This document shows positions 1-9,614 of a stretch of DNA of 64,000 nt, one piece after another. The stretch's first letter is position 1; every line of letters begins with the position of its first letter. The stretch is from NCBI RefSeq assembly GCF_001652265.1, contig NZ_LWBS01000283.1:6369-70368 (forward strand), written 5' to 3'. This stretch comes from Rhizobium leguminosarum (GTDB lineage: Bacteria > Pseudomonadota > Alphaproteobacteria > Rhizobiales > Rhizobiaceae). A model generated the notes under the pieces. The model did no database searches, had not been told where the DNA came from, and worked only from the letters and a program-made list of their open reading frames with translations. Position numbers and translations under genes: made by a program.

Positions 1-1
1 G

Positions 2-976
2 ACGCTCTACGCGGCAATCTGGGGGGTCTCGACCGTCATCGGGCCGACGCTCGGCGGCTTCTTTTCCGCGGGCCACGCCTGGCGCTATGCTTTCATCGTG
101 CTCGTGCCGCTCGGGCTGCTGATGGCGTTCCTGGCGCCGCGGCTGTTGCCCGACGTCGAGGACGACCGCGAGCAGGAGAAAACCCCGGCTGCCCAGATCG
201 GACTGCTGCTTGCCGCCGTGCTGATGGTGAGTGCGGCCGGCGCGATCGAGACATCAGGCGCGAAAATCGCTTTGATCGCGGCCTCGGTTGTCGCGGTCGC
301 CGGCATGGTCCTCATCGAGGGCCGAAGCCCGAACCGGCTGCTGCCATCCGGCGCCGTCAGCCTCTCCCGGCCGATTGCACGCGTCTACCTGACGATGTTC
401 GCCATGACCGTCGTGCTGGTCAGCGACGTCTTCATTCCCTATTTCCTGCAGACGCTGCATGGGGTGACGCCACTCGTATCGGGCTATCTGGTGGCGTTGG
501 TCGCCCTCGGTTGGACCCTTGCGGCCTTCCTCAGCGGCTCGCTGACCGGCAGACGGGCCTATTGGGCAATCGTCATCGGCGCCCTCATCGAGGCGGCGGC
601 GACCGCTTGCCTCGCCGTCTTTCTGGCCAAGGACAATCCCGAGGGGCATCTGCTCCTCATCGTGCCGGCGGCGATCGGCATGTTCATGATGGGCTTCGGC
701 ATCGGGCTCGGCTGGGCGCATCTCGTCGCCATGGTGCTGAAACTCGTCGCCGACAAAGAGAAGGACAAGGCCTCCGCAGCGATCCCGACGATGAGTTCGC
801 TTGGCGGCGCTTTTGGTGCGGCCTTCTCAGGCGTCATCGCCAATGGCGCTGGCCTCGTCGATCCGGGCGGCATATCAGGCGCGCTTTCAGCGGCGCACTG
901 GCTCTATCTGCTGATGGCGCTGCCCGGTATTCTTGCCGTCGGCATCTCGCTAACGCTCACCCGACGCGCAGCATGA
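2..976 (+). CDS. MFS transporter, C-terminal part (5' end outside window)
   Basis: The frame is open from the first bases of the window, so the start lies upstream. The product is very hydrophobic, with about nine membrane-spanning stretches in roughly 324 residues. The opening segment ([14 protein letters not shown], then WRYAF) is the conserved end of helix 4/start of helix 5 of drug:H+ antiporters, so this is probably a multidrug-type major facilitator of the inner membrane. Its substrate cannot be told. The end overlaps, tail to tail, the last bases of the oxidoreductase gene on the other strand. Confidence 0.85.
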   Translation, partial: TLYAAIWGVSTVIGPTLGGFFSAGHAWRYAFIVLVPLGLLMAFLAPRLLPDVEDDREQEKTPAAQIGLLLAAVLMVSAAGAIETSGAKIALIAASVVAVAGMVLIEGRSPNRLLPSGAVSLSRPIARVYLTMFAMTVVLVSDVFIPYFLQTLHGVTPLVSGYLVALVALGWTLAAFLSGSLTGRRAYWAIVIGALIEAAATACLAVFLAKDNPEGHLLLIVPAAIGMFMMGFGIGLGWAHLVAMVLKLVADKEKDKASAAIPTMSSLGGAFGAAFSGVIANGAGLVDPGGISGALSAAHWLYLLMALPGILAVGISLTLTRRAA

Positions 977-1955
977 CCTTGCCGACATGGCTGCCCTCTT
1001 CCAGCAACCGGTGCGCTTCGACGACCTCTTCGAAGGCAAAGACCTTGTGGATGACGGGGGCGACGGTGCCGGCTTCCAGCAGCGGCCAGACCTCGGAGAG
1101 AAGATCGTCGCGGATGGCGCGTTTTTCTTCCGCCGTGCGCGGGCGCATGGTGGAGCCGGTGACTGTCAGGCGCTTGACCATGATCGGCGAGAGATTGACC
1201 TTTTCGGCGATCGCGCCGCCGAGGAAGGCGATGATCGACAGGCAGCCGTCCCTCGCCAGCGAGGCGATGTTGCGCTCGAAATAGGCGGCGCCGATCATGT
1301 CGAGGATGATATCGACGCCGTGGCCGGTCTCGGCCTTGATCACCTCGGCGAAGTCCTCGGTCCGGTAGTTGATCGCGCGTTTGGCGCCAAGCTTTTCGCA
1401 GGCCTCGCATTTCTCCTTCGAGCCCGCCGTCGCGTAGACCTCGGCGCCGAAGGCGCGGGCGAGCTGGATCGCCGTCGTGCCGATGCCGCTGGAACCGCCA
1501 TGGATCAGCACCGTCTCGCCTTCCGTCAGCCCGGCCATCTGGAAAAGGTTGGCCCAGACGGTGAAGAAGGTCTCAGGCAAAGCTGCCGCCTTCACCGCAT
1601 CATAGCCTTTGGGAAAGTGCAGGATCTGGCCTGCCGGCAACAGGCAATATTCGGCATAGGCGCCGCCATTGGCGAGCCCGCAGACCTTGTCGCCGACGGC
1701 ATGGCCGCGGACGCCGGGGCCGACGGCAACGATTTCGCCCGACAATTCCAGGCCGAGGATCGGGCTCGCATCCTTGGGCGCGGGATAGCTGCCCTGGCGC
1801 TGGGCAATATCGGGACGGTTGACGCCGATCGCCTCGGCGCGCACCAGAATCTGCCCGTCCTGAGGCATAGGAAGCGGGCGCCTGCCGATCGTCATCACCT
1901 CCGGCCCGCCAAAGGACGGCAGATCGACGAAACGCATATCCTGAGGCAATGGCAT
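957..1955 (-). CDS. NAD(P)H-quinone oxidoreductase, zinc-free MDR family
   Basis: About 332 residues in the medium-chain dehydrogenase fold: an N-terminal GroES-like domain ([28 protein letters not shown]) and a Rossmann domain with the nucleotide motif [15 protein letters not shown]. The catalytic zinc ligands of alcohol dehydrogenases are absent, which fits the quinone oxidoreductase branch (QOR/PIG3-like) reducing quinones or enones with NADPH in the cytoplasm. The start is set by a GGGAGGAG box 5 nt upstream of the ATG that gives MPLPQDMRF; a longer frame lacks a ribosome site. It stands alone and converges on the MFS gene. The physiological substrate is unknown. Confidence 0.85.
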   Translation of the reverse strand: MPLPQDMRFVDLPSFGGPEVMTIGRRPLPMPQDGQILVRAEAIGVNRPDIAQRQGSYPAPKDASPILGLELSGEIVAVGPGVRGHAVGDKVCGLANGGAYAEYCLLPAGQILHFPKGYDAVKAAALPETFFTVWANLFQMAGLTEGETVLIHGGSSGIGTTAIQLARAFGAEVYATAGSKEKCEACEKLGAKRAINYRTEDFAEVIKAETGHGVDIILDMIGAAYFERNIASLARDGCLSIIAFLGGAIAEKVNLSPIMVKRLTVTGSTMRPRTAEEKRAIRDDLLSEVWPLLEAGTVAPVIHKVFAFEEVVEAHRLLEEGSHVGKVMLRVG

Positions 1956-2033
1956 GACCGGCTCCTCCCTAATCGGAAGCAACCGGAATAAATCAGCCCC
2001 GCAGGCTTGGGAAGGCACGATGTGGCAAAGGCG

Positions 2034-3866
2034 TCAATTCGCCTCGCCCAGCAAATGGAAGACGAGACCTTCCTCGCTGTCCTTGGCGGCCGACTTGATG
2101 ATGGCGATTTCGGCGCTGACGCGGTTGATATCGTCGATGACGAGGCCTTCCGGCAGTTCGATGACGCCGATCGAGCAGCGCATCAGCGGGAACAAAGCTT
2201 CGGCGCCCGTGCGGTCGTGACCGAGGATACGGCCGGCGGCACGGTCCTCATCGGAATAGAAATCCCGCACATCCTCATGAAAATCGCTGATCAGCCGGTC
2301 GAGGATCTCCGTCAGCTCTTCCTTGCTCCAGCCGACGACGCCGATGAAAAAATCATCGCCGCCGACATGGCCGAGGAAATGGCGCTCGGCGAAGAAATAG
2401 CGGCGCATCAGCGCGGCAAACAGCGAGATCGCGTGGTCGCCGAGATGGAAGCCATAGGCATCGTTGAACGGCTTGAAATTGTCGAAGTCGCAATAGCAGA
2501 AGTGGCGGAGCTCATCGCCGTCGCGGCCGGACTGACGCATGTAATCGCGGATGGCGCGATTGCCCGGCAGGCCGGTCAGCGGGTTCTGGTCCTGTGCGGT
2601 CTTCAGCTGTTTCTCGTTGATGACCTTGATCAGCGAGGCGGCTGAGACGACGCCGGCATAACGCATATTGTCGGTCAGGATCAGGCAGTTGCTGCCCTCC
2701 ATATTGGCAAAGATCGCCATCAGCTGCTCGGCGTCGCTGTCGAGGCCGACGATCGGCGCCATCTCGACGAAATGCGAGATGCTGCGCTCATACATCTTGT
2801 TCTTCAGGAGATCGCGGCCGAAGGGCTGGTAGATGTATTCCTTGAGATGATGCTCGTGGATAATGCCGCGCGGCTCGTCATTGGCATTGAGGACGGGAAA
2901 GAAGGCCTGGCGCGGATTGCGGCGGAAGAGTTCGAAGACACTGTCGATGCTGTCGTTTTCGTAGACTGTCGGCAGCAGCTCGATCTGCTTGCGGATGAGG
3001 ATTTCGTCGAGCGACTGGCTGCCCCGCTTGCTATTGCCGAGCTCCTGCAGATGCGGGAAGGACGCCGCCATCTCCGATATATGCGTCGTTGGGCGGGAGA
3101 TGAACCAGCCCTGGACGAGGTCGACGCCATATTCGCGGCAGGCGATGAATTCGGCCTCGGTCTCGATGCCTTCGGCGATGACGCGCGTGCCGAGCACATG
3201 GGCGATGTTGACGATGCTTTTCAACAGATGGCGCTTGCGCGGGCTGCTGTCGATCTCGGCGACGAAATGGCGATCGATTTTGAGATAATCGACGGGATAG
3301 TCGCAGAGCAGCTTCATTTCGCCGTGACCGACACCGAAATCGTCGATCGCCAGCTTGAAACCGGCCTTGCGCAGCCTGGAAACGAGGCCGGAAAATTCCG
3401 GCACGCTGGTATTGTCGAAACGCTCGGAGAATTCGAAGCAGACGGAGGATGGCGGAATATTGGCCTTGCGCAAGTGTTGCAGCAGGGTCTCGACCAGGCT
3501 TTCGCCATGTGGGATGAGCCGGACATCGAGATTGAGGAACAGCGTCGCGGTGGAGAAATTCGACAGTGTCGCGAATTTGGCGAGAGCGCGGCTGGCGACC
3601 ATCTGTTCGAGCTGCAGCAGTTGGCCCAGCTGATAGGCCTCATCGAGGATTTCGACCGGCGTATCATAGCCGATGCGGTCCTGGCCGCGCATCAGGGATT
3701 CGTAGCCGAAGACCGTGCCGGTGCCGGCCTCGACGATCGGCTGTAAGGCGTTCTCGACCACGAGCTTGGCAAGGGTTACGATCTGATCGCTGGCGTAGCG
3801 GCGCAGGACATCCGGCGCGACGGTGGCAGCCAAGGACACCCCAGTCTTCACGTGGCCGGTCTTCAT
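2034..3866 (-). CDS. Cyclic-di-GMP signalling protein, EAL - CBS pair - GGDEF
   Basis: About 610 residues with the order EAL (residues ~15-255), two CBS motifs (~285-400) and GGDEF (~430-590). The EAL part keeps likely metal and catalytic residues: the E of YESLMRG (ESL in place of EAL), FEFSER, AIDDFG, YLKID, AEGIET and VQGWFISRP. The GGDEF part has CDFDNFKPFND and a changed signature, GGDDF. So the phosphodiesterase may be active and the cyclase is uncertain. CBS pairs usually bind adenine nucleotides. No membrane segment is seen, so it should be cytosolic. Start chosen at MKTGHVKTG, which has GGAG 10 nt upstream; a start 15 codons earlier is open but has no ribosome site. Confidence 0.85.
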   Translation of the reverse strand: MKTGHVKTGVSLAATVAPDVLRRYASDQIVTLAKLVVENALQPIVEAGTGTVFGYESLMRGQDRIGYDTPVEILDEAYQLGQLLQLEQMVASRALAKFATLSNFSTATLFLNLDVRLIPHGESLVETLLQHLRKANIPPSSVCFEFSERFDNTSVPEFSGLVSRLRKAGFKLAIDDFGVGHGEMKLLCDYPVDYLKIDRHFVAEIDSSPRKRHLLKSIVNIAHVLGTRVIAEGIETEAEFIACREYGVDLVQGWFISRPTTHISEMAASFPHLQELGNSKRGSQSLDEILIRKQIELLPTVYENDSIDSVFELFRRNPRQAFFPVLNANDEPRGIIHEHHLKEYIYQPFGRDLLKNKMYERSISHFVEMAPIVGLDSDAEQLMAIFANMEGSNCLILTDNMRYAGVVSAASLIKVINEKQLKTAQDQNPLTGLPGNRAIRDYMRQSGRDGDELRHFCYCDFDNFKPFNDAYGFHLGDHAISLFAALMRRYFFAERHFLGHVGGDDFFIGVVGWSKEELTEILDRLISDFHEDVRDFYSDEDRAAGRILGHDRTGAEALFPLMRCSIGVIELPEGLVIDDINRVSAEIAIIKSAAKDSEEGLVFHLLGEAN

Positions 3867-4024
3867 TGTGGCTGATCTCCACTGCGATTTGTTCTTTTTC
3901 GTCCGGAACATGCCGCAGAAGGGTCAATGAACTCTTTCGCCAGTGTGAAAGTTTTATGAAACGCGCAAGGGCGTCATACGCGCTCCGCGTTTATTCATTT
4001 TTTCCAATGCAATCAAATGCTTGC

Positions 4025-4264
4025 TCAGGCGGAGCGACGGCGCTCTGCCTCGTGATCGGCGAACATGTCGGCGACGCATCTGCCGCCGGATGGAGCGTCG
4101 TCGTCAAGAATATCGTCCCGGAACTCAGTGAGCTTGCGGGCGGTATCCCAGAGACGCAGCGCCTCGCGAACGACCTCGCTGCTCGAGGCATAGCCGCCAT
4201 TATCGACGGCGGCGCGGATGCCCGCTGCCTGTTGCGGAGAGATGGAAACGGTGACCATCGGCAT
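4025..4264 (-). CDS. ParD/CopG-type antitoxin, no toxin partner visible
   Basis: 79 residues. The N-terminus MPMVTVSISPQQAAGIRAAV and the segment GGYASSSEVVREALRLW match the ribbon-helix-helix fold of ParD antitoxins, and the acidic C-terminus (FRDDILDDDAP) fits the toxin-binding tail. Such proteins neutralise a ParE gyrase toxin and repress their own operon. The start follows GGGAGGAAG, 6 nt before the ATG. A parE gene normally follows or overlaps parD. Here the next bases downstream hold only very short frames before the EAL gene, so this looks like an orphan or the remains of a pair. Confidence 0.8.
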   Translation of the reverse strand: MPMVTVSISPQQAAGIRAAVDNGGYASSSEVVREALRLWDTARKLTEFRDDILDDDAPSGGRCVADMFADHEAERRRSA

Positions 4265-4461
4265 GAACTTCCTCCCTTTTCTGATCAGGCAGAACCCTGC
4301 CTCGGGGGACGCATGACCATTTTCAGCATTCTCGGCGATCTCGCCGGTGCCTTGGTGCATTCGCACATCGGACCGCCCGCTTGCTGGGACCGGCCCATAA
4401 CCCCTTAAGTCTAATCCCCTGTCATAGTCTTGTCAAAAAAGAACGGTCAGCGACATCAGTT

Positions 4462-5010
4462 TCAACTGCGGATGCCGAGGCCGAAGGCGATCATCGTCGA
4501 GCCCTGGACGATGAGATCGGCGGCCAGGAACAGGCCGAGGATCCACAGGCTGTTCACCGGCCAGCCGAGCGCGATGACGAAACCCGCAAGGGCGGTGATG
4601 ACGCCGCTTGCGACGATCCAGCGCCAACCCTTGACCGGCTTCATGCGCATGCCGACCCAGGTGCGGAAGACGCCGGCGATGACGAGGGCGAGCGAGAGAA
4701 ACAGCGTCAGCGCCGCCGAAGTCAGGATCGGGTTGACGAAGGCACAGATGCCGGCAAGCACGTAGAGCAGGCCGCTCAGCATCCAGAACAGCACATGATC
4801 CCAGCCACGCACCTGGAAGGCATGGACGAGATAGATCACGCCACCGAACAGCATCAGCATGCCGACATAATAGACCGAGACGACGGTGGCGAGCATCAGA
4901 TTGCCGAGCGCGATCAGACCGCAGACGAGCAGCAGCACGCCGAGGCCGACGAACCAGATCCATTTCGACTGCAGCGAAGATGTCGGCGTTCCCTCGAAGA
5001 CATCGGCCAT
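4462..5010 (-). CDS. HdeD-family (DUF308) inner membrane protein
   Basis: 182 residues with six hydrophobic helices in pairs and short loops, the pattern of HdeD-like DUF308 proteins. Conserved features include WxxGxxLLxxGxxALxxP-like repeats and the VFRTWVGMRMKPVKGWRW segment. HdeD is linked to acid resistance in enterobacteria; a role here is inference only. The ATG follows AGGAGG at 7 nt. It is transcribed away from betI and shares the intergenic region that contains the BetI operator, so choline could affect it too, but that is not shown. Confidence 0.82.
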   Translation of the reverse strand: MADVFEGTPTSSLQSKWIWFVGLGVLLLVCGLIALGNLMLATVVSVYYVGMLMLFGGVIYLVHAFQVRGWDHVLFWMLSGLLYVLAGICAFVNPILTSAALTLFLSLALVIAGVFRTWVGMRMKPVKGWRWIVASGVITALAGFVIALGWPVNSLWILGLFLAADLIVQGSTMIAFGLGIRS

Positions 5011-5095
5011 GACGCACCTCCTGTTGGATTCAACATATGCTGCAGCAATTTTTCAGGAAAAGATCTGCGCTAAATCAAATCGAAAAAGATTTTTA

Positions 5096-5115
5096 TTGAT
5101 TGATCAGTCAATCAA
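5096..5115. promoter_or_regulatory. Probable BetI operator
   Basis: A perfect inverted repeat: TTGATTGA, 4 nt, TCAATCAA. It sits 37 nt upstream of the betI start between hdeD-like and betI. BetI of other bacteria binds ATTGAnnnnTCAAT-type palindromes in its own promoter, so autorepression relieved by choline is the likely function. Confidence 0.75.
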
Positions 5116-5152
5116 AAATAACTTAGCTCTGGTTCATAGGAGTTGGCGCGGT

Positions 5153-5821
5153 TTGCCGAAGGTCGGAATGGAGCGGGTGCGCCGCAAGGCGCTTGTCGAT
5201 GCGGCGCTGCGGGTGATCGGCGATCACGGCTCGCTAACCGTCACCATGTCCGACATCGCCCGGCAGGCCGGCGTGTCGCCAGCCCTTGCCCATCATTATT
5301 TCGGCAGCAAGGAACAATTGCTGATCGAGACGATCCGCTCGCTTCTGAGACAGTTGCGCAGCGATACGGTGGCGGCACTTAAGGCCGCCAGGACGCCGCG
5401 GGCGCGGCTTTCGGCCATCATCCGCGTCAGCTTCCATGCCGACCAGTTTGCGCCGGGCACGATTGCCGCCTGGCTTGCCTTTTACGCCGAAGCGCAGCGT
5501 TCGGAAGAGAAGCGCCGTTTCCTGGTGATTTATGCCAGGCGGCTGCGCTCCAATCTGCTGGCCAATCTCAAGGCGCTGCTGCCCGCTGACGCCGCAGAAC
5601 GCATCGCCGAGGGCGCTGCGGCGATGATCGACGGGCTCTATATCAGGCAAAGTCTGAAATCGGCGCCGATCGGCATTGAAGCCTCGATCGCGCTGACAGA
5701 AGATTATCTGACGACGCAGTTGGGCAAGGCCGAGATTTCAGCCCCCTCATCCGGCCCGGCGGGCCACCTTCTCCCCCAGGGGAGAAGGGACGACTACATC
5801 GAACCACCCAAGGACAAATGA
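5153..5821 (+). CDS. betI: Transcriptional repressor BetI (TetR family)
   Basis: 222 residues. A TetR helix-turn-helix lies at ~20-60 ([29 protein letters not shown]), followed by the BetI C-terminal domain. BetI represses the choline-to-betaine genes and is released by choline. The first residues read [19 protein letters not shown]; the family begins MPKVGM, so a TTG start is chosen, with AGGAG 9 nt upstream. An ATG five codons later is the alternative. The last ~27 residues ([18 protein letters not shown]) are encoded by a palindromic intergenic repeat and are not part of the normal family end. The stop codon is one base from the betB ATG, so the two genes are co-transcribed. Confidence 0.92.
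   Translation: MPKVGMERVRRKALVDAALRVIGDHGSLTVTMSDIARQAGVSPALAHHYFGSKEQLLIETIRSLLRQLRSDTVAALKAARTPRARLSAIIRVSFHADQFAPGTIAAWLAFYAEAQRSEEKRRFLVIYARRLRSNLLANLKALLPADAAERIAEGAAAMIDGLYIRQSLKSAPIGIEASIALTEDYLTTQLGKAEISAPSSGPAGHLLPQGRRDDYIEPPKDK
5742..5790. repeat. RIME-like palindrome inside the betI 3' end
   Basis: The sequence CCCCTCATCCGGC...CCACCTTCTCCCC...GGGGAGAAGG is the arm of the rhizobial intergenic mosaic palindrome also found between betB and betA (there on the opposite strand). Here it is read through as coding sequence for the BetI tail. Confidence 0.7.
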
Positions 5822-5822
5822 C

Positions 5823-7286
5823 ATGAAAGCCCAGCCGAAAGCCTCGCACTTCATCGACGGGGAATATGTCGAGGATACCGACGGCACCGTCATCGAGAGC
5901 CTCTATCCGGCGACCGGCGAGGTGATCGCCCGGCTGCATGCCGCAACGCCCGCCATCGTCGAACGGGCGATCGCAGCGGCCAAACGCGCCCAGCCGGAAT
6001 GGGCAGCGATGAGCCCGATGGCGCGCGGGCGCATCCTGAAGCGGGCGGCCGAGATCATGCGCGAGAGAAACCGGGCGCTTTCCGAACTCGAAACGCTCGA
6101 CACCGGCAAGCCGATCCAGGAGACTGTTGTCGCCGACCCGACCTCGGGTGCGGATGCCTTCGAATTCTTCGGCGGCATTGCACCGGCCGGCCTCAACGGC
6201 TCGCATATCCCGCTCGGCCAGGATTTTGCCTATACCAAGCGGGTGCCGCTCGGCGTCTGCGTCGGCATCGGCGCCTGGAACTATCCGCAGCAGATCGCCT
6301 GCTGGAAAGCTGCGCCGGCGCTTGTCTGCGGCAATGCCATGGTGTTCAAACCGTCTGAGAACACGCCACTCGGGGCACTGAAGATCGCCGAGATCCTGCA
6401 CGAGGCGGGACTGCCGAAGGGGCTCTTCAATGTGATCCAGGGCGACCGGGACACCGGGCCGCTGCTGGTCAACCATCCCGATGTCGCCAAGGTGTCGCTG
6501 ACCGGCTCAGTGCCGACCGGGCGCAGGGTGGCGGCGGCTGCCGCCGGCAACCTCAAGCATGTGACGATGGAACTCGGCGGCAAGTCGCCGCTTGTTGTCT
6601 TCGACGATGCCGATCTCGACTCGGCGGTCGGGGGCGCGATGCTCGGCAATTTCTATTCGACCGGCCAAGTCTGCTCGAACGGCACGCGCGTTTTCGTGCA
6701 GAAAACGATCAAGGCCGAATTCCTGAAGCGGCTGAAGGTCCGCACCGAGGCGATGCTGATCGGCGACCCGATGGACGAGGCGACGCAGGTCGGGCCGATG
6801 GTCTCCTGGGCGCAGCGCGAGAAAGTGATCTCCTACATCGAGAAGGGCAAGGCCGAGGGCGCGAGCCTGATTGCCGGCGGCGGCATTCCGAACAACGTCT
6901 CCGGCGAAGGCTATTACGTGCAGCCGACTGTCTTTGCCGACGTCACCGACGACATGACCATCGCCCGTGAAGAGATCTTTGGGCCGGTCATGTGTGTGCT
7001 CGATTTCGACGCGGAGGATGAGGTGATTGCCCGCGCCAATGCCAGCGAATTCGGCCTTTCCGGCGGCGTCTTCACCGCCGACCTCACCCGCGCCCACCGC
7101 GTCGTCGACCGGCTGGAAGCGGGCACGCTGTGGATCAATACCTATAATCTCTGCCCGGTGGAAATCCCCTTCGGCGGCTCGAAACAATCCGGCTTCGGCC
7201 GCGAGAATTCGCTGGCAGCGCTGGAGCATTATTCCGAGCTGAAGACGGTCTATGTCGGCATGGGGCCGGTGGTGGCGCCTTATTGA
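5823..7286 (+). CDS. betB: Betaine aldehyde dehydrogenase
   Basis: 487 residues, the usual family length. It oxidises betaine aldehyde to glycine betaine with NAD(P)+ in the cytoplasm, the second step of osmoprotectant synthesis from choline. Aldehyde dehydrogenase motifs are complete: [13 protein letters not shown] (cofactor site), [32 protein letters not shown] with the general base Glu250, and [12 protein letters not shown] with the catalytic Cys284. The C-terminal [14 protein letters not shown] is present. The ATG is one base after the betI stop with an AAGGAC ribosome site inside betI. Confidence 0.96.
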   Translation: MKAQPKASHFIDGEYVEDTDGTVIESLYPATGEVIARLHAATPAIVERAIAAAKRAQPEWAAMSPMARGRILKRAAEIMRERNRALSELETLDTGKPIQETVVADPTSGADAFEFFGGIAPAGLNGSHIPLGQDFAYTKRVPLGVCVGIGAWNYPQQIACWKAAPALVCGNAMVFKPSENTPLGALKIAEILHEAGLPKGLFNVIQGDRDTGPLLVNHPDVAKVSLTGSVPTGRRVAAAAAGNLKHVTMELGGKSPLVVFDDADLDSAVGGAMLGNFYSTGQVCSNGTRVFVQKTIKAEFLKRLKVRTEAMLIGDPMDEATQVGPMVSWAQREKVISYIEKGKAEGASLIAGGGIPNNVSGEGYYVQPTVFADVTDDMTIAREEIFGPVMCVLDFDAEDEVIARANASEFGLSGGVFTADLTRAHRVVDRLEAGTLWINTYNLCPVEIPFGGSKQSGFGRENSLAALEHYSELKTVYVGMGPVVAPY

Positions 7287-7300
7287 AAAACATCTGGTTG

Positions 7301-7436
7301 CCCCTCACCCTAACCCTCTCCCCGCTCGCGGGGAGAGGGGACGTGGCATACGGGCGCTTAAGAATGCCGAAACGGTGCGGCATATCCCTTCTCCCCGCGA
7401 GCGGGGAGAAGGTGGCGTCAGCCGGATGAGCGGGCT
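7301..7436. repeat. RIME-type element with two palindromes between betB and betA
   Basis: Two GC-rich palindromes, at 7314-7339 (CCCTCTCCCCGCTC / GCGGGGAGAGGG) and 7387-7412 (CCTTCTCCCCGC / GCGGGGAGAAGG), are joined by ~50 bases and end in GGTGGCGTCAGCCGGATGAG. This is the pattern of the Rhizobium-specific intergenic mosaic elements. In RNA it would form two strong hairpins and could reduce betA expression relative to betB. Confidence 0.8.
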
Positions 7437-7453
7437 CTAGGAAAGACAAGACT

Positions 7454-9103
7454 ATGCAAGCAGATTTCGTCATCATCGGCTCGGGCTCCGCCGGCTCCGC
7501 CCTCGCCTACCGTCTGTCGGAAGACGGCAAGAACAGCGTCATCGTCATCGAGGCGGGCGGCAGCGATTTCGGGCCGTTCATCCAGATGCCGGCGGCCCTT
7601 GCCTGGCCGATGAGCATGAAGAGATATAATTGGGGTTATCTGTCCGAGCCGGAGGCGAACCTCAACAATCGGCGCATCACCGCGCCGCGCGGCAAGGTGA
7701 TCGGGGGCTCCTCGTCGATCAACGGCATGGTCTATGTGCGCGGTCACGCCGAGGATTTCAACCGCTGGGAGGAGCTCGGCGCCAGCGGCTGGGCCTATGC
7801 CGACGTGCTTCCCTATTTCAAGCGGATGGAGCATTCGCATGGCGGCGAAGAGGGCTGGCGCGGCACGGACGGGCCGCTGCATGTCCAGCGTGGCGGCTTC
7901 ACCAATCCGCTGTTCCGCGCCTTCGTCGAGGCCGGCAAACAGGCGGGTTTCGAGACGACGGAGGATTATAACGGCAGCAAGCAGGAAGGCTTCGGTCTGA
8001 TGGAGCAGACCATCTTCGGCGGCCGCCGCTGGTCTGCCGCCAATGCCTATCTGAAACCGTCGCTGAAGCGGGACAATGTCAAGATCGTCTATGGCCTTGC
8101 GCAGAGGATCGTGATCGAGGACGGACGTGCCACAGGCGTCGAGATCGAACGCAACGGCAGAATAGAGGTGGTGAAGGCGAACCGCGAGGTGATCGTCTCG
8201 GCCTCCTCCTTCAACTCACCGAAGCTCTTGATGCTGTCGGGCATCGGTCCCGGCCAACATCTGCAGGACATGGGCATTACGGTGAAGGCAGACCGGCCGG
8301 GCGTTGGCGCCAATCTGCAGGACCATATGGAATTCTACTTCCAGCAGGTCAGCACCAAGCCGGTGTCGCTCTATTCCTGGCTGCCGTGGTTCTGGCAGGG
8401 GGTGGCCGGCGCCCAATGGCTCCTCTCGCGCGGCGGGCTCGGCGCCTCCAACCAGTTCGAAGCCTGCGCCTTCCTGCGCTCGGCGCCCGGGCTGAAGCAG
8501 CCCGATATCCAGTACCATTTCCTGCCGGTGGCGATCAGCTATGACGGCAAGGCGGCGGCGAAAAGCCACGGCTTCCAGGTTCATGTCGGCTACAACCTCT
8601 CGAAATCGCGCGGCAGCGTGAGCTTGCGCTCCGCCGACCCCAAGGCCGATCCGGTGCTGCGCTTCAACTATATGAGCCATGCGGAGGATTGGGCGAAATT
8701 CCGCCACTGCGTGCGCCTCACCCGCGAGATCTTCGGCCAGAGCGCCTTCAACGACTATCGCGGGCCGGAGATCCAGCCGGGCGAAGGCGTGCAAAGCGAC
8801 GACGAGATCGACGCCTTCCTGCGCGAACATCTGGAAAGCGCCTATCACCCTTGCGGCACCTGCCGGATGGGCGCCAAGGACGATCCGATGGCGGTGGTCG
8901 ATCCGCAAACGCGGGTGATCGGCGTCGATGGCTTGCGCGTCGCCGACAGCTCGATCTTCCCGCACGTCACTTATGGCAATTTGAACGGCCCCTCGATCAT
9001 GACGGGAGAGAAGGCGGCTGACCATATCCTCGGCAAACAGCCGCTGGCGCGCTCGAACCAGGAACCCTGGGTCAATCCGCGCTGGGCCGTCAGCGACCGC
9101 TGA
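7454..9103 (+). CDS. betA: Choline dehydrogenase (GMC flavoprotein)
   Basis: 549 residues. It oxidises choline to betaine aldehyde and is FAD-dependent and usually membrane-associated. The FAD-binding [15 protein letters not shown] lies at residues ~9-23. The GMC signatures [21 protein letters not shown] and [21 protein letters not shown] are present, and so is the C-terminal active site HPCGTCRMG followed by [24 protein letters not shown]. The start follows GGAAAG at 8 nt. Third gene of the bet operon; the choline sulfatase gene betC found in the S. meliloti operon is absent here. Confidence 0.95.
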   Translation: MQADFVIIGSGSAGSALAYRLSEDGKNSVIVIEAGGSDFGPFIQMPAALAWPMSMKRYNWGYLSEPEANLNNRRITAPRGKVIGGSSSINGMVYVRGHAEDFNRWEELGASGWAYADVLPYFKRMEHSHGGEEGWRGTDGPLHVQRGGFTNPLFRAFVEAGKQAGFETTEDYNGSKQEGFGLMEQTIFGGRRWSAANAYLKPSLKRDNVKIVYGLAQRIVIEDGRATGVEIERNGRIEVVKANREVIVSASSFNSPKLLMLSGIGPGQHLQDMGITVKADRPGVGANLQDHMEFYFQQVSTKPVSLYSWLPWFWQGVAGAQWLLSRGGLGASNQFEACAFLRSAPGLKQPDIQYHFLPVAISYDGKAAAKSHGFQVHVGYNLSKSRGSVSLRSADPKADPVLRFNYMSHAEDWAKFRHCVRLTREIFGQSAFNDYRGPEIQPGEGVQSDDEIDAFLREHLESAYHPCGTCRMGAKDDPMAVVDPQTRVIGVDGLRVADSSIFPHVTYGNLNGPSIMTGEKAADHILGKQPLARSNQEPWVNPRWAVSDR

Positions 9104-9118
9104 TCCGGTTATCCGGTT

Positions 9119-9589
9119 TCAGAGAAAACCGATCCACCGTCCGGCTATGAGGGCGGCGATCCACAACACGGCCGACAGGGCGGCGGAGAAGCGCAGGCCG
9201 GGCCGGACGATGCCTGTCGACACCGCCGTTTTCCAGCCTCGCCCGAAATGAACGATCGACAGGTTGAGAAGGCCGATGGCGATCAGGCAAAGCTTGGCAA
9301 GGAAGGCGGGATTGGCGGCATATTCGACCGCCCGGACGCTGAAGAGGCAGAAGCCGGTGACAATAGCCGCGGCAAGGCCGACGGCGGCGGCGCCTGACAG
9401 AAACGGCGCGACGATCTCAACCGGCACCTTGCGGAAGAAGCCGGCGAGCCTCAGATCAAGCGGCAAGATGGCGCCGACCAAGAGGCCGATCGCCAGGATA
9501 TGGGCTGCGTTGACGAACATGTAGAGCGTTCCGGAGCGCCGGAGCGCGAGCGCAGGCGTGGTAGCCGACAGCCATTCGAGAGTGTCCAT
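9119..9589 (-). CDS. Four-helix membrane protein (DUF2214/DUF6644-like)
   Basis: 156 residues, four hydrophobic helices. FVNAAHILAIGLLVGAILPLDLRLAG resembles the helix 1-2 region of DUF2214/DUF6644 membrane proteins; the histidine in AHI could bind haem, as in related cytochrome b561-like folds, but this is inference. ATG chosen; a GTG lies directly before it. It follows the DUF6152-like gene by ~25 bases on the same strand, so the two probably form an operon. Function unknown. Confidence 0.6.
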   Translation of the reverse strand: MDTLEWLSATTPALALRRSGTLYMFVNAAHILAIGLLVGAILPLDLRLAGFFRKVPVEIVAPFLSGAAAVGLAAAIVTGFCLFSVRAVEYAANPAFLAKLCLIAIGLLNLSIVHFGRGWKTAVSTGIVRPGLRFSAALSAVLWIAALIAGRWIGFL

Positions 9590-9614
9590 CACGACAGGTC
9601 AGTTCGCCCGGAGG

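Noticed and set aside
3930..4024. ATG frame of seven codons (MTPLRVS) after parD as a possible ParE toxin start.
   Set aside because: Too short and without further ParE sequence in any frame nearby; cannot be separated from chance.
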